In this document: positions 28,801 through 64,000 of the stretch, piece after piece
Numbering within the stretch: the first letter of the stretch is position 1
Layout of the letters: each line of letters starts with the position of its first letter
NCBI GenBank assembly: GCA_036583965.1
Contig: JAZBQD010000001.1
Span: 12,859,392-12,923,391, forward strand
DNA: 64,000 bases
From: Prunella strophiata
Taxonomy: Eukaryota; Chordata; Aves; Passeriformes; Prunellidae
Direction: 5' to 3'
Translations under genes and position numbers: made by a program
The notes under the pieces: model-generated
The model's database searches: none
The model's input: only the letters and a program-made list of their open reading frames with translations
What the model was told of the DNA's origin: nothing

Positions 28801-31050
28801 GGCTTCGTTTGTGGTGAATTCCGTACCATTGATGCACAGTCATCATTTGGGACGTGCTTTATTTCAGTAGAGGGTTTCTCATTCCCTGAGGTTTTTCTCT
28901 GCATAACTTGGGGAACAGCTGGGCTTTGCAGCAGTGGAAGAGGTCATCTTCATCTCCTCAGTGGTTGCCAAAGGGTTTACAAGATACTCCCCTGCCCTGT
29001 TTGCTGCAAGCAGAAGTGGCTGTAACGCTTGTAGTGAGATGGAATGGTGGAGGTGCACTGCAAACCATCAGGACACTCTGTGGAAAGAGTCAAACAAAGG
29101 TGCAATGTTAATACCTTTGCAAGTATAGTTGGCACAGTTAAAATAAAAATCACATGTGACACAACATTTAGGAGCTTTTTCCTATAAATACAGCTGCTGG
29201 AGGACAGAAGGCACAAGCAAGAAGTCATTTTCAAGCTAACAATGCCTCTTGCTCTGAGCTGAGAAATGAGAAGCTTCCACCCTAAAATCAAACAGCTGCT
29301 GCTCATACAGCACTATGCCTGAATTATATAGCCCATTAACAAGAACACTTGACCCTGTTTCAATGCTGTGCTCCTGTAATCACACAGCTTCTGGTTTAGA
29401 ATTGTCTCACATTCAAGCAACAAGCTCAGAGAAGTAGTACCAGAAACAGGCAGTACACTTCAAATATAAGTAACAAACAAAGCAAACCTCAATTCTGAAT
29501 TAACCTGAAATTCCATTTTAAATTGTCTGATATCACACACTAAGAAAAAGAAGAGTCATGCATTTACCTATATGAAGAAAATTCATATTGAATTGGGCAT
29601 TCAGCATTGAAATGCTAGGAGAAAAAAAAACCACAGCTCCTTCCTAGGCTTTTCCCACTGACACTTTGCCAGCCTAACTTTTCAAGCTTTTAAAGTGAAT
29701 GCATAAACTCACCAGAAGGATTTTTCACCTGTTAATTATGGGAGTAAGACAGAAATGAGGTGTTAAAACACCTGCCTTAAATTAAAAGCACTGCCAAAAT
29801 CAGCATGAAAGTACTTACATGTCGTTGTTCTGAAGAAGAAACTCAAGGAAAGTTATCAAAATATAAAAAGGAGAATGGTTGCATTTCCTAAAACAGCCTT
29901 TACTCACATTTCCTGACTGTATGCTTTCTGTTTTACAAAAGTTATGAGGTGTATTAAGAACATAAATTGGATACCTGAATCTGTTTAGATATGGTCTTTC
30001 CCCATGAAACTAGAATTTTGAATGTGTCAGTTTTATTCCTCTTGTACAGAGCTCAAAATAAAACAGTTGTCTTATGATACAGGAATGTTAGTCTCTATTT
30101 CTATATAAAATTTCTAAACCATAGTGGGCCACAAGCTAACATTTCAAGTAAATTAGCATATTTCAGCTTCCAAATGTCCATAGACAACTGAACAAATCAC
30201 ATATCAACATGAATACAAGATAATAAAATCTATACCTAAGGAGATAAAAGCTTCATGTCAAAAGCAGCACCCTTATGCCTGAAGGTTCTTTTCTGACACT
30301 GGCTTAGTAATTGTAACAGGTTTCATTATTTTAAATAGGCACCTTCAGTTTGTTCAATGAAATACTAACACTTGATAAACAGCCATGAAACTTTCTCAGA
30401 GTTTTGAGATTAGATTCTGAAATGAGATTTTCATGTCAGATTTCCACATTTTTCACAAAGTAAAAATTTCATATAAAAATAGGACTGATTAGTAACAATA
30501 TAATAAAACATGATAAAAATCATACCAACTACCATTTCAGATTTTGAGCTTCATATAAGAAACGAGGTTTACAACAACATTTCATGAGAAGTTTTTAAGT
30601 TTTCTCTGAAGGCTTTTTTCTTACTGTAGTCATACCTTTTTCAATGGATCCTGGAGTTTCCAAACATTCATAGACGTGCCACTGAGGTGTCTGGACCAAG
30701 AGCAAAGAGAAGGGCATCTGGCAGCTGGGACAGAACCCATCATGAACGGGCTTTGCATTTTGTGAGCTCTGTTCTGCCAGGCTGCCCACACTGTCCTGGG
30801 AGTGCACACTACTGTCTTCTTTACACTGATCCACATCCTGACCTGGCTGTGAGCTCTGCTTGGTTTTCTGAGGTGTACCAGTTTTCTCTGTGGATTTCTT
30901 TTTCCTATTTCTCTTTCTTTTTGGCCTGCCCTGGCCAGCACTTACTTCATGCACAGGAGTAGAGATGCTCTGTGAATTACTCTGATGCTTTCGCTTCCTA
31001 ATGGATTTGTACTCCCAAATGTCCTCTTCCAATAAAGTATCTTCAGACAT
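16664..31050 (-). CDS. DCLRE1A: DCLRE1A / SNM1A, 5' exonuclease for interstrand cross-link repair
   Basis: Nine coding exons on the minus strand. SNM1A is a nuclear 5'-3' exonuclease that digests past DNA interstrand cross-links. Domains in order: basic NLS-like run (KRKRNRKKK); UBZ4 zinc finger with C107, C110, H125, C129; acidic disordered region in exon 2; PIP box KQMDIGVFF for PCNA; metallo-beta-lactamase and DRMBL/beta-CASP core in exons 3-9. Catalytic signatures are intact: [39 protein letters not shown]. All eight introns are GT-AG with consistent phases. The frame is broken in exon 2 by four indels, so literal translation stops after residue 171 (TAA 28977-28979). With the indels removed the gene has 969 codons, close to the length I recall for chicken SNM1A. 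Either assembly errors or decay of the N-terminal half could explain this. Confidence 0.96.
17465..17606 (-). CDS. DCLRE1A: DCLRE1A exon 8
   Basis: Encodes [20 protein letters not shown], then PTGWTYSD and ITIY before donor [17 protein letters not shown] is a conserved SNM1/Artemis-family block. Confidence 0.97.
20995..21149 (-). CDS. DCLRE1A: DCLRE1A exon 7
   Basis: Encodes [20 protein letters not shown] and ends LPMMQINFK. The acceptor is weak: AATCCTAAAG has few pyrimidines close to the AG. The donor AAG|GTAAGT is strong. Part of the DRMBL domain. Confidence 0.96.
22127..22272 (-). CDS. DCLRE1A: DCLRE1A exon 6
   Basis: Encodes [20 protein letters not shown] and then [16 protein letters not shown], the start of the beta-CASP insertion (motif A region). 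Acceptor and donor are canonical, and it exits in phase 1. Confidence 0.97.
23181..23324 (-). CDS. DCLRE1A: DCLRE1A exon 5
   Basis: Completes the HCPG motif, then [20 protein letters not shown] and [14 protein letters not shown] is the conserved metal-binding Asp region. Ends in YLDTT with donor AC|GTAAGT. Confidence 0.97.
24840..24958 (-). CDS. DCLRE1A: DCLRE1A exon 4
   Basis: Begins [20 protein letters not shown] and ends in KVLLLDAN, with the His of the next metal motif split across the intron (CA|C/T). The donor is GTAGGT. It belongs to the beta-lactamase fold. Confidence 0.96.
26118..26251 (-). CDS. DCLRE1A: DCLRE1A exon 3, metallo-beta-lactamase HxHxDH motif
   Basis: The acceptor is TTTGCTGTAG and the donor AAG|GTAAGG. 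It encodes [20 protein letters not shown] and then [12 protein letters not shown]. The H-x-H-x-D-H metal-binding motif is complete (about residues 658-663 of the repaired frame). Confidence 0.97.
27585..29077 (-). CDS. DCLRE1A: DCLRE1A coding exon 2, frame broken four times
   Basis: The acceptor CTTTCCACAG|AGTGTCC continues exon 1 to give [20 protein letters not shown], an SNM1A signature. The exon is 1493 bp, whereas its phases require a multiple of 3. Reading it needs a lost base restored near 28995-29000, an extra base removed in the A-run (28892-28896 on the plus strand), an extra base removed within 28452-28519, and the 4-bp duplication at 27937-27945 collapsed; the result is 1488 bp. 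The rest encodes acidic, Ser-rich disordered protein, the PIP box, and [12 protein letters not shown] before donor G|GTGAGA. Confidence 0.9.
30636..31050 (-). CDS. DCLRE1A: DCLRE1A coding exon 1 (UBZ4 zinc finger)
   Basis: ATG at 31050 in a GACATGT context. The start is chosen because [16 protein letters not shown] matches the conserved SNM1A N-terminus (IWEYKS). A basic cluster follows, then the ubiquitin-binding UBZ4 finger CPSC...HVYEC (residues 107-129). The donor AAAAAG|GTATGA leaves phase 1. Confidence 0.96.
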
Positions 31051-31530
31051 GTCAACACATTAAATATTCCCCTTTCTTTTAAGCAACAGTTCACAAACCT
31101 GCCTTTCCTCCCGCTAATATATTTTCTCTTCCCTCCACTCTTCACTATCTGAGGAAAAGCTCCAGAAGCCCATGTTAAAAAAGCAACACTGGCCCACAAA
31201 CCAAGCAGCAGTCCCTGATGGGACAGGAGCATGGTGGATCCTATCCCAAAAATAATTCAACGAGCCTCTCTTTGTAGATTTGCAATTTCTCCTGTCACAC
31301 AGGGCCCGAGTCTGGAAAGCCTTCCAGGGCGAGCCATTTCCTTCAGCTTCCCCCCAGCATCGTAAGCTCCACCCGGCCTCGGCGGGGACAGGAAGATTTT
31401 AAAACAAAACGAAGAATTCAGCTACGGGGACATCGTCGGGGTGTCCCGGGATGTTTCTCCGGAGTGTGCCCCCGGAGTGTCCTGTGATGCTCCTGCAGAG
31501 GGCCTCGGTGCTGCTCCACGGTGTGTCCCG

Positions 31531-31727
31531 GTACCTCCGAGTGCCCGGGATGCTCTCTGGGCAGTCCCGGGGTTCTCCAATGACCGGGATGCTCCGTGGG
31601 ATGTTCCGGTGCTCCGGAATATCCCGGGATATTCCTTGGGATGTCCCGGTGTTCCGGAGTGTCCGGGATGGCCCCAGGGATGTTCCCGGTGCTCCGGAAT
31701 ATCCCGGGATTTCCCTGGGATGTCCCG
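31531..31727. repeat. GC-rich minisatellite, 39-40 bp unit, five clear copies
   Basis: Units begin at about 31531, 31570, 31609, 31649 and 31689, with lengths 39, 39, 40, 40 and 39. The shared pattern is a TCCGGA-like block, CCGGGAT, a T/C-rich step, then GGGATGTCCCG. Weaker copies extend left to about 31434, and a related block (GGAGCATCCCTTGGGATGTTCC) lies at about 32744-32765. Copies differ by substitutions, so the array is old. Confidence 0.88.
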
Positions 31728-31755
31728 GCTCCCGCGGCTGGCGCCTCCTCCGCCG

Positions 31756-31764
31756 TTTCCCGCC
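31756..31764 (+). promoter_or_regulatory. E2F-like site TTTCCCGCC
   Basis: Perfect match to the E2F core (TTTSSCGC) just after the minisatellite and before NHLRC2. Short motifs occur by chance in GC-rich DNA; the second inverted copy 180 bp away makes it somewhat more credible. Confidence 0.4.
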
Positions 31765-31943
31765 GTGGCCGCGCATTCGCCTCCGCAGGTTCGTCACCGC
31801 GGCTGCCGCTCAACTTCTCCGCTTTTCCCACAGTACTGCCCCCCAAAAGAGCCCACTATCCCACCGTTTAATTTACTGGAGCCTGGTTTCGACTTTTCCC
31901 GGTGCTGCTCAATTTTTACATCTTAAAAACGGTAAAGCAGCCG

Positions 31944-31952
31944 GGCGGGAAA
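31944..31952 (-). promoter_or_regulatory. E2F-like site, inverted copy
   Basis: GGCGGGAAA, the exact reverse complement of the site at 31756. It lies mid-way in the shared promoter. E2F control would fit a replication-linked repair gene; this is inference. Confidence 0.4.
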
Positions 31953-32210
31953 CACGGGCTGTGTTGAATCTGCTGTGCGGGAATCGCCACTGTACGCTCC
32001 CTCTTGGGAATGTGCTGCTGTGGAAACCAAGGATACGTAAAAACAGGGAATAAGTGAGGAAGTCCGGCTTTAAGACAGACGAGTTATTACGTGTCTGTAC
32101 TTTGTGCTTTATTTTCTTCTTCAGTCGCGGTTCTCCGCCCTGGCGCCGCGGGCGGTGCCGAATGTGCGGCGGTGAAGCGCCAGGCCGGTAAACAGCGCCC
32201 GGGTGAGGCG

Positions 32211-57225
<25,015 letters not shown>

Positions 57226-58386
57226 CACAAAGCCAGCTGATTTCACACTTTATTTTGCTATCCACCATTTCTGTGGGAGAAAGTACAAATAGATAACTTG
57301 GCTCTGTTTTTTCCTAGAGCTTATGACAAAGCTAAGAAATAATTTGTTTGGTAAAATGAAGTAGTTTTTCCTACAGCCTAACAGGAAAATTTATCATCAC
57401 AACCTTATTTCTATACATTACAGTAGTAGCAATAACTTTGTAATACTGTAGACTCTGTTGCCAATTGTGAACACACTGGATGTCTGCCAGTCTTAAGGAG
57501 TGAGCAACAGTTTTTAGAGTCCATTTGAAAGAGCTGGTGTTACTTTGTGATGTTACTGTAAGATCTTTGCACTGTAAATAGTGTTAGAGCAGATAATTTT
57601 GGACTAACACTTCAAAATTACTTTTATGCCCTTATTGCATTTTAATAGAACATCAAAAGGAAGTTTCTTTCTCCAGTCTATAAAAGAAGTATTTTGCTTA
57701 TTCTTCTGTAATGACACTTATGACACTTGTATTTTGAACATACACCTTAAACTAAGGTGTATTTTATTAACTGATTTAGGTGCAGCTCTGGTTTAATGCA
57801 AACTGAGCATTTTGCTTTAACTCAACATCACCGCCTTACATGAAGAGCAAAGGTTCATGGGAAATTTTCTGTGAAAGAAGTGTTCAAGTTCCTGCAGAAG
57901 AATTTCATGCTGATTTTTAACAAAGAATGTGCCTCTCTGCAATGTGCATGTGTATATAAAATAACCACAAAGCCATGCTGGAGCTTTTCTGATACATACC
58001 AATTTACATTTTATAGAAAGTGGTAGGTAATGGTTGAATATCTACACTGCAAAAATTAAATGTCAACCATTTCAAGCAGAGTGATTCACTCTCATTTTTG
58101 TGATTTCTCTGCAAAGACTATTCTGAAGACTTCTGTGTTGCATATACGTAATATTATGAAGAATATTACACTCTTGAAGTCTGATTCAGAGTCTTTTGAA
58201 GTCACTGTTAGTCCTTGGATTTGTAATAGTGGCTGCTGAACCAGAATTGTAGACTTGATAATGGATTATTTACATTCATGTTTAGAGCTTCTGATCTTTT
58301 GCTAGAACACTGGTAACCTAATCTTTGAGTAAGATGCTTTAAAACTCTATTGCAAAATTCTGCCCTTGGTGGTTAAATGTTTTGCA

Positions 58387-58392
58387 AATAAA
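58387..58392 (+). terminator. Candidate poly(A) signal for NHLRC2
   Basis: AATAAA about 1.16 kb after the stop, the first canonical hexamer I found. Later ones exist, so alternative 3' ends are possible. Confidence 0.4.
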
Positions 58393-59255
58393 ATTCCCTC
58401 AATTTGCCATGATAAGAAGGGGCAGGGTGATAGTGGTGGTGCAAGTTTATTACTTGAACTGGAAGAGTTTCCATCATGCTTAAGTGGTAATTGGGTTAGG
58501 CCCTGTGCTCTGGTCATGATGATCAGTTCTGAGAAGATGATTTTGTTTTAAGTTGAAAGATAGTACTGTCACACATATTATAAAGTGCAGTGGTGAAAGG
58601 ATTTTTTTATATAGTCTTTTCTAAAACAATTACTCCTGACACCTGTCAGTAAATCCCCACTATCAGTTGTTGTTGCTTTTTCTTACTTAAAGGCTGACTG
58701 ACATGTTGGTCATGAACCCAAGAGGCCTTTGTTTTGAGGGAGTGGTGTGGTTCTTCCTTCCATTGAAATGCCAGTCTATCTGAGAGTTCTTTGTGGCACC
58801 AGAAATGGTTGTTATCTCACCTGTCAGCAAAGCAAGGGCTGAAATGTTATTATTCTAATGTTTGGTTTTTAAGCAACTTTCCTAATTCACTGTTTCAGCT
58901 CCTTTGGGTAAGCCTCTCCATTCTCACATGCCATTTTGAAGAGTGAAAAAGCTTTGCTACTTTGTTCACAGATGGCAAATGCTGTTGGAAGGATGAAGAT
59001 AAAGAAACTGATTTGGGCATTTATTATTTTTTACACTTTAGTAAAACTTAGTCTTTCACAATTCCTTGTTTGTCTGTTTACCTTTGGATAGTAGCCAGGA
59101 AGCCTTCCATCAGCTTCTAGATAGCCTGCAGATTTTCTGCTGCTCTCTGGAAAAAACAAGCATTAGGTTCAGAAGTTCAGAATAATGAACCAAACTGTCA
59201 CAGTTACCTTGAACGTGTAATTCATCGGATGGATCTTTTGTCTCATTTTGTCCCA

Positions 59256-59602
59256 TCATGGAATAGTTTGGGTTGGAAGGGAACTGAGAGATCGTCTTGT
59301 TCCACCCCCCTGCCATGGACAGGGACACCTTCCACTAGAGCAGGTTACTCACCCAGCCTGCTTGTGAGCACTTTCAGGGATCTGGCATCCCAGCTTCTCT
59401 GAGCAACCTGTGCCAGTGTCTGAACACCCTCACAGTAAAGAATTCCTTCCCAATATCCAGTCTAAATCTGCCTTTTTCAGTTTGAAGCCATTCCCCCATG
59501 CTCTTCTCAAGAGTCTCTGTCCAGCTCTTGTAGCTCCTTCAGGTACTAGAAGGTGCTAGAAGGTCTCTCCAGTCTTTTCCATGCTGAACAACCCCAACTC
59601 AA
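59256..59602 (-). repeat. CR1 LINE 3' fragment
   Basis: Begins TGGAATAGTTTGGGTTGGAA, the inverted CR1 3' end, and runs through the CR1 remnant to ATGCTGAACAACCCCAACT. Minus orientation, 5' truncated. Confidence 0.92.
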
Positions 59603-62600
59603 ATTTTCAGCTAAAATGTCATTATATTTTACTATTTCAATTGGATCATATCATCAAATTCTGCCTGTACTCCAATATTAAAAAAAAATAAAAAATCAAA
59701 AAACTGTTTTGTTATTGGCACTTTCAGTTAACGTATTGCTCATGGGGAAAGACTGTATTCCTCACTTTATTTAACTATAGGGTATAATTTTTAATTGCAA
59801 GATTGTAGTTATATTTTCTATCTAAATGTTCTCTCCTTGCTCAGTCTCTCTGTTTACTGTGATTGGCTGTTAATCCTGTAGTCTAACATAAAGTTTTGTA
59901 TGTCCAAGGGATAAGGATGCACATTCCCAGAGTCACTACTTCTGTTTCACTTGTAGTGTACAGATATTCAAATGTTCTGTGATTAGAAAAGCACAGATTT
60001 TTTTACAGCTTATGATATTTAGGGACACTATTTCCATTTCTTCCTCCAGGGTTTACAAGCTGCTCTTACAGTTAATAACAAGTGCCATAAATTTCACCTT
60101 ACAGGCAAACTGAATAGCATATAAAAGCTATAAGAAATTTATTGAAGTACCAGAAAGTATCTTCCAAATATGATGCAGAAAAATAGGAAATGTTACTATT
60201 CTGTAAAAAAGGAATCAGATATATTGATGCTACCTCTTTGGGAATTAAGTTTTTTGATGTTCCCTGATATAAAAATTCTAAGAAGATTGGAATGGCTCAG
60301 CACCCCCAGATTTGTGTCTCACAGTAAAAGTTTGTAAATCAAGGCCTTTCCCAAACATGACTTTCCACTGGCTTTAACAAGTTTTGCAGCAGACCTTAAG
60401 AAAGCATTGAAAGACTATAGCAAGTCTCTAAAGAGTATTGGTCATGGTTGATTTGTATAATGAAAACAAGTTCAGTGGCATTTTAAGTTTTTAGTTGTAG
60501 TGTTTGCATTTCTGGGACAGCTTTTGGTTTTGAATGGGTGTATTAATAGTTTCATGAGATGTTTTTAGTGATTTTATTCAATTTCAGGATAATATTTTTT
60601 ATTAGGCTAGAAAAAAAGATAAAGTGGTTTCAAAGAGGGAGGATAATTTGTTTTAATAGCTCTTTCATGTTGTTTGAATTCAGTAATATCTTTCTGTAGT
60701 TTTCTCCCTTCTGTTGAAGGAAGGGTAGGGATGATGACTGTGTAAACCTATTGATGGGCACATATTTTATGCATATATTTTTAGTTGATTTCTTCTTGTG
60801 TTAGATTCTTACATTATTTTTAGCTTTTCCATTGGATACAGCTCTTCACAGTTTATGTTTGGCCTCTCATATCTTTCACCTGTAGAGCATTATAATGTTT
60901 GAATAATGCTGTAGTAGGGTGGTACCAAGCAAGAGAAAGTAGTTTTATAGCATCAGTAAATGCCTTATCTGCTTATCCTGAGAAAAAGTGCATATGGCTT
61001 CCAGTATATTGTATATATTAATGCACTGATTTTATTTCAGTAGGAAGATATTGTAGCTGAAACAATGGGTAAAACTGTTTTGTTGAGAGAACATCAAGAA
61101 AAATATATTCCTTACCTCTTGCTCAGAGTAGGGGGATGATGAAAATGAAGAGACTTTCCTTCTTATGTAGGGCCGTGTCCTTTTGTTCCTTTAATTGTTG
61201 ATTATTTATTTTAGCAAAGCTAGAGGCATTATTGACCACAAATTGTCTTGAATTTTATTCCTAACAAGGTTTTCTATGTACATGGAAGCTTTAAATGTCT
61301 GACTTCATAGAGTTACGAGTGATATATTTTGTTTTAAATTGTTTTAGTTTAGCAGAAAATAGCAGAGATTTATGTACATTCTTAAGGTCTGTAATTTTTT
61401 AAAATCACTGGTATTCATTGACTTACCTCAAAGACACGTTGAGGCTACACTCTCACAGAAGTGTGAAGTCAAAATTAAGTTTTCTTTGTTGTAGAATGTG
61501 TGAGATGTGCTGTGACACATTGTGTTCTCCAGGCTGCACTTGTGCCACCTGAAGAGAATTTTCCACACACAGCAACTCATCAGTCACCCCCAGTAATTCT
61601 CCACTGAAATCTGCCAGGGCACTTGCTCATATAAACAATTAATATTACTGATTTAGGTTAGCAAACATTTAGCATTTAGAATTTATCATTGCAATTTTCA
61701 TTGAAGTTGGTTTGTCATGGATTAGAGGAGCTTCTCTGTCCCAAGCAACCAAAGTATAGGAATGGTGACAAGTAATTGGAGATAATTTTTCAAAATCTGA
61801 GACCTGGTTATTTTTTAATTAAATCACAACATCTCTTTTTGCATTCAACAAGAGATCATTAATTTAGAAACAATATTCTAATTCTAAGTCTACAGTATTC
61901 TAATATTTTGCATTCCATTACGTTCATGTAACCAAATTTGACTACTGTCTTCCATTAGAAGCAGCAGATCTATATTTTATAGTTTTTGTACTCTAATAGA
62001 TAAAGTCACTCATCCTAAAGTCCTCATTTAGGATTAGGATTCATTCCTGTTCAGGACTCATCACACCTATGATTGAGTTTCCAAGTTTATCTTAGTTTCC
62101 ATTTTGGGGGGATTTTGGTTGGGTTTTTGGCTCTGTCCTTTCCTCCTGTAGTTTCCACAGTGAAATGCAGCCCATATCATGTTACTGTGGAGGGATCCAG
62201 GGAGGAAGGATAATTCCTTCCACCAGCTCCTTGCCCCTCCCTTGCTTCAGGGATGAGGATGTAAACAGCAAGTAATTCTTGATAGCATTAGAACAAGATG
62301 ATGTCCTCAGGTCAGCTTCATCAAGCTCTGCACTGATGCAGCTACTGTCAGAAGTTTTCCCTTTACCTCTGGCCCTGTCCACTGAGGTCCTGAAGTTGTT
62401 TGTAGCTGTCCCAGAGCATCCCATCAAACTTGAGTAGCCTGTGCAGGGATGCTGATGGCTCTTGGTTTCAGGAAACTTTGATGATAGAGATTAAATACTT
62501 TAGCTGCTACAGGTTAAATATTTTAGCTCTTAAGTAATTTGCTGTCTTGTTGCAGATTGTTTAATTATTGGCAGGTAATGCACTCCTGCTGCAGATGAGA

Positions 62601-63001
62601 AGCTGGAAGCTTGGGTGTGAGTTGAGGAATGTTTGTGTAGCTATAATTAAATACTGCTTAGTTTACCTCTTTGGTGGTCCTTTGCTTTCAAGCATACCAG
62701 GGAACTCTGTCCAATTGCAGGCTCTAGGGCTAAGCAAAAGAATTGCAAGTATTTTTTAAGTCTTGCCTAGTTCCTTTGAAGCATTGACAATTCTGAGCTA
62801 AAGAAATCCCATTTGAAGAAAACCTGTTCATGCATCTGCCTTAACTTAATGCTCTGTACTCAACATGCCTCAGAAGAGAGATATTCCACACTGTATTCTT
62901 TCCCATTTTGACTAAGGATTGAGAAATTCAACCCATCTGGCCATTGTCAGACTTCATAGAAAGCAAAACAGCAATTCCCAATTTGATTTTACATCCATTT
63001 G

Positions 63002-63019
63002 AAAAAAAAAAAAAAAAAA
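63002..63019. repeat. Poly(A) tract
   Basis: A-run followed by GAAAAAGAAAG, downstream of NHLRC2. Confidence 0.8.
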
Positions 63020-64000
63020 GAAAAAGAAAGAGCCTATTTTCCAAGCTTTTGATTAAACTGAAATACTGGGTTTGAACCATATGTTCAAGAATATGTCTTG
63101 AGAGTTGTTTGAATCATATTTCCAAATCTGGTTTCCAGATTTTAAAAATTAATTGATAGTAAAGCAGAGAAACAAATTGCTAAATGTTTTATCTATTGAA
63201 TATTTAACTTCAGAAGTCTCCAATTTCACTTCTAAAATAGAATTAGAACAGCTAAAATATTCTTCTCTCTGTCATTACCATTAATCATTGTATCATTAAA
63301 ACCTGTGATGGATCTATGTGATCTTGTAAGAAAATCAATAAAGAAAAAGAAAGTGGTTGTGAAACAGTGACTGGGTGAGATCCAGGTGCTCTAAAGTTAG
63401 TGGCAAATACCTTTAGGGCCAGGAGTTTGGCCCAATGTGACAGAAATTCTGTGGTTTTATTACATCTTGATGGCTGAAGGAAAAAATCAGTGCCTTTTGT
63501 AACAATACTTGAAAGTGTTTCTTTACAGAAATACTGGAGTACTGATTGAAATAAGCTATTTGACACCTTCATGGTTTGTAAGCTTCAGAGGGATTTAATT
63601 CTACTAATTCTGAAACTGTGAATAATTTTCCTTCTCCATCATTGTTACTGAATTAATTGGAAATTAAGGTGCTTATTTGTCAAACTCCTTACAAAATACT
63701 TCAAAACAAGGTTGTTTCTCAATCTTGTGGGCTTACTTCTGAAATTATTGTTACCTCTTTTGTACACTCCAGATCAAATGTGGCAGGGAGACTTGTTGAA
63801 ACTGTGGTTTGAGTGAGATGGAAGGCAAAACACGCACTGATAAAGGGGCAAAGGTGACACTTCTTGGTATTTGAGGGATGGAGAGTTGGTCTTTGTTTTG
63901 GAGCTGTTTTCATCTGTTCTACAGATCAGCAAAGATGCTTTACACAGCAGAGGGTTGTGTGTAGGGGCAGTGAAGAAGGGTCAGGTTATGTCACTGTGAA

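Larger units (their letters stand above)
31051..32210. promoter_or_regulatory. Bidirectional GC-rich promoter of DCLRE1A and NHLRC2
   Basis: The two start codons face away from each other 1160 bp apart. About 31430-32500 is rich in G, C and CpG, while the DNA on both sides is AT-rich, so it looks like a CpG island spanning both transcription starts and NHLRC2 exon 1. No TATA box stands out. It contains the minisatellite at 31531-31727 and E2F-like sites at 31756 and 31944. Exact transcription starts and any non-coding DCLRE1A exon cannot be placed. Confidence 0.85.
57226..64000 (+). other. NHLRC2 3' UTR and downstream region; no further gene seen
   Basis: AT-rich sequence without splice-supported coding potential. 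Candidate poly(A) signals AATAAA occur at 58387, 59687 and 63337. The next expected gene, ADRB1, is a single-exon receptor gene, and no receptor-like frame appears before the edge. Confidence 0.6.

Noticed and set aside
28905..28985. A short intron inside DCLRE1A exon 2 instead of two indels
   Set aside because: TTG|GTAAAC-like donor and AAG acceptor exist, but the region is open and protein-like in another frame, the intron would be about 80 bp, and the exon is unbroken in relatives as far as I know.
31399..32053. Long overlapping open frames on both strands over the promoter
   Set aside because: They arise from the GC-rich 40-bp minisatellite, which lacks stops in several frames; no splice sites, start context or conserved domain.
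32091..32210. N-terminal extension of NHLRC2
   Set aside because: The frame is open upstream but begins with GTG, not ATG; the ATG at 32211 matches the conserved N-terminus and has strong context.
62182..62427. 81-codon minus-strand open frame downstream of NHLRC2
   Set aside because: No domain, no splice support; could be decayed transposon but nothing identifies it.

Overview
The window is vertebrate nuclear DNA, most likely from a bird. The evidence is three CR1-type LINE tails with the avian CR1 3' end, short introns, and a conserved amniote gene order. Three protein-coding genes are visible. The order is a partial gene that I read as PLEKHS1 (+, 3' exons only), then DCLRE1A/SNM1A (-), then NHLRC2 (+). 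This matches the order I know for human chromosome 10 (CASP7 - PLEKHS1 - DCLRE1A - NHLRC2 - ADRB1). ADRB1 would lie beyond the right edge. I see no prokaryotic features, CRISPR arrays, rRNA or tRNA genes.

Layout. 375-4866: last five coding exons of the PLEKHS1-like gene, joined in consistent phase and ending in a stop. 4867-16663: intergenic or 3' UTR sequence with no gene I can support. 16664-31050: all nine coding exons of DCLRE1A on the minus strand (UBZ4 zinc finger in exon 1, PIP box late in exon 2, metallo-beta-lactamase and DRMBL/beta-CASP nuclease domains in exons 3-9). 31051-32210: GC-rich head-to-head promoter between DCLRE1A and NHLRC2, holding a diverged 39-40 bp minisatellite and two perfect E2F-like sites. 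32211-57225: all eleven coding exons of NHLRC2 (thioredoxin-like domain, NHL propeller, C-terminal beta domain). 57226-64000: NHLRC2 3' UTR and downstream DNA with one CR1 fragment.

The most notable signal is broken reading frame. DCLRE1A exon 2 needs four separate indels to be read through: one base missing, one extra, one extra, and a 4-bp tandem duplication. Every catalytic exon around it is clean. NHLRC2 carries one extra base in exon 3. Repairing these gives about 969 codons for DCLRE1A and 726 for NHLRC2, the lengths expected for intact orthologues. An indel in a conserved second gene makes assembly error the leading explanation for at least some breaks. The clustering in exon 2 and the 4-bp duplication leave real N-terminal decay of SNM1A open. 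I found no clearly new biological system.
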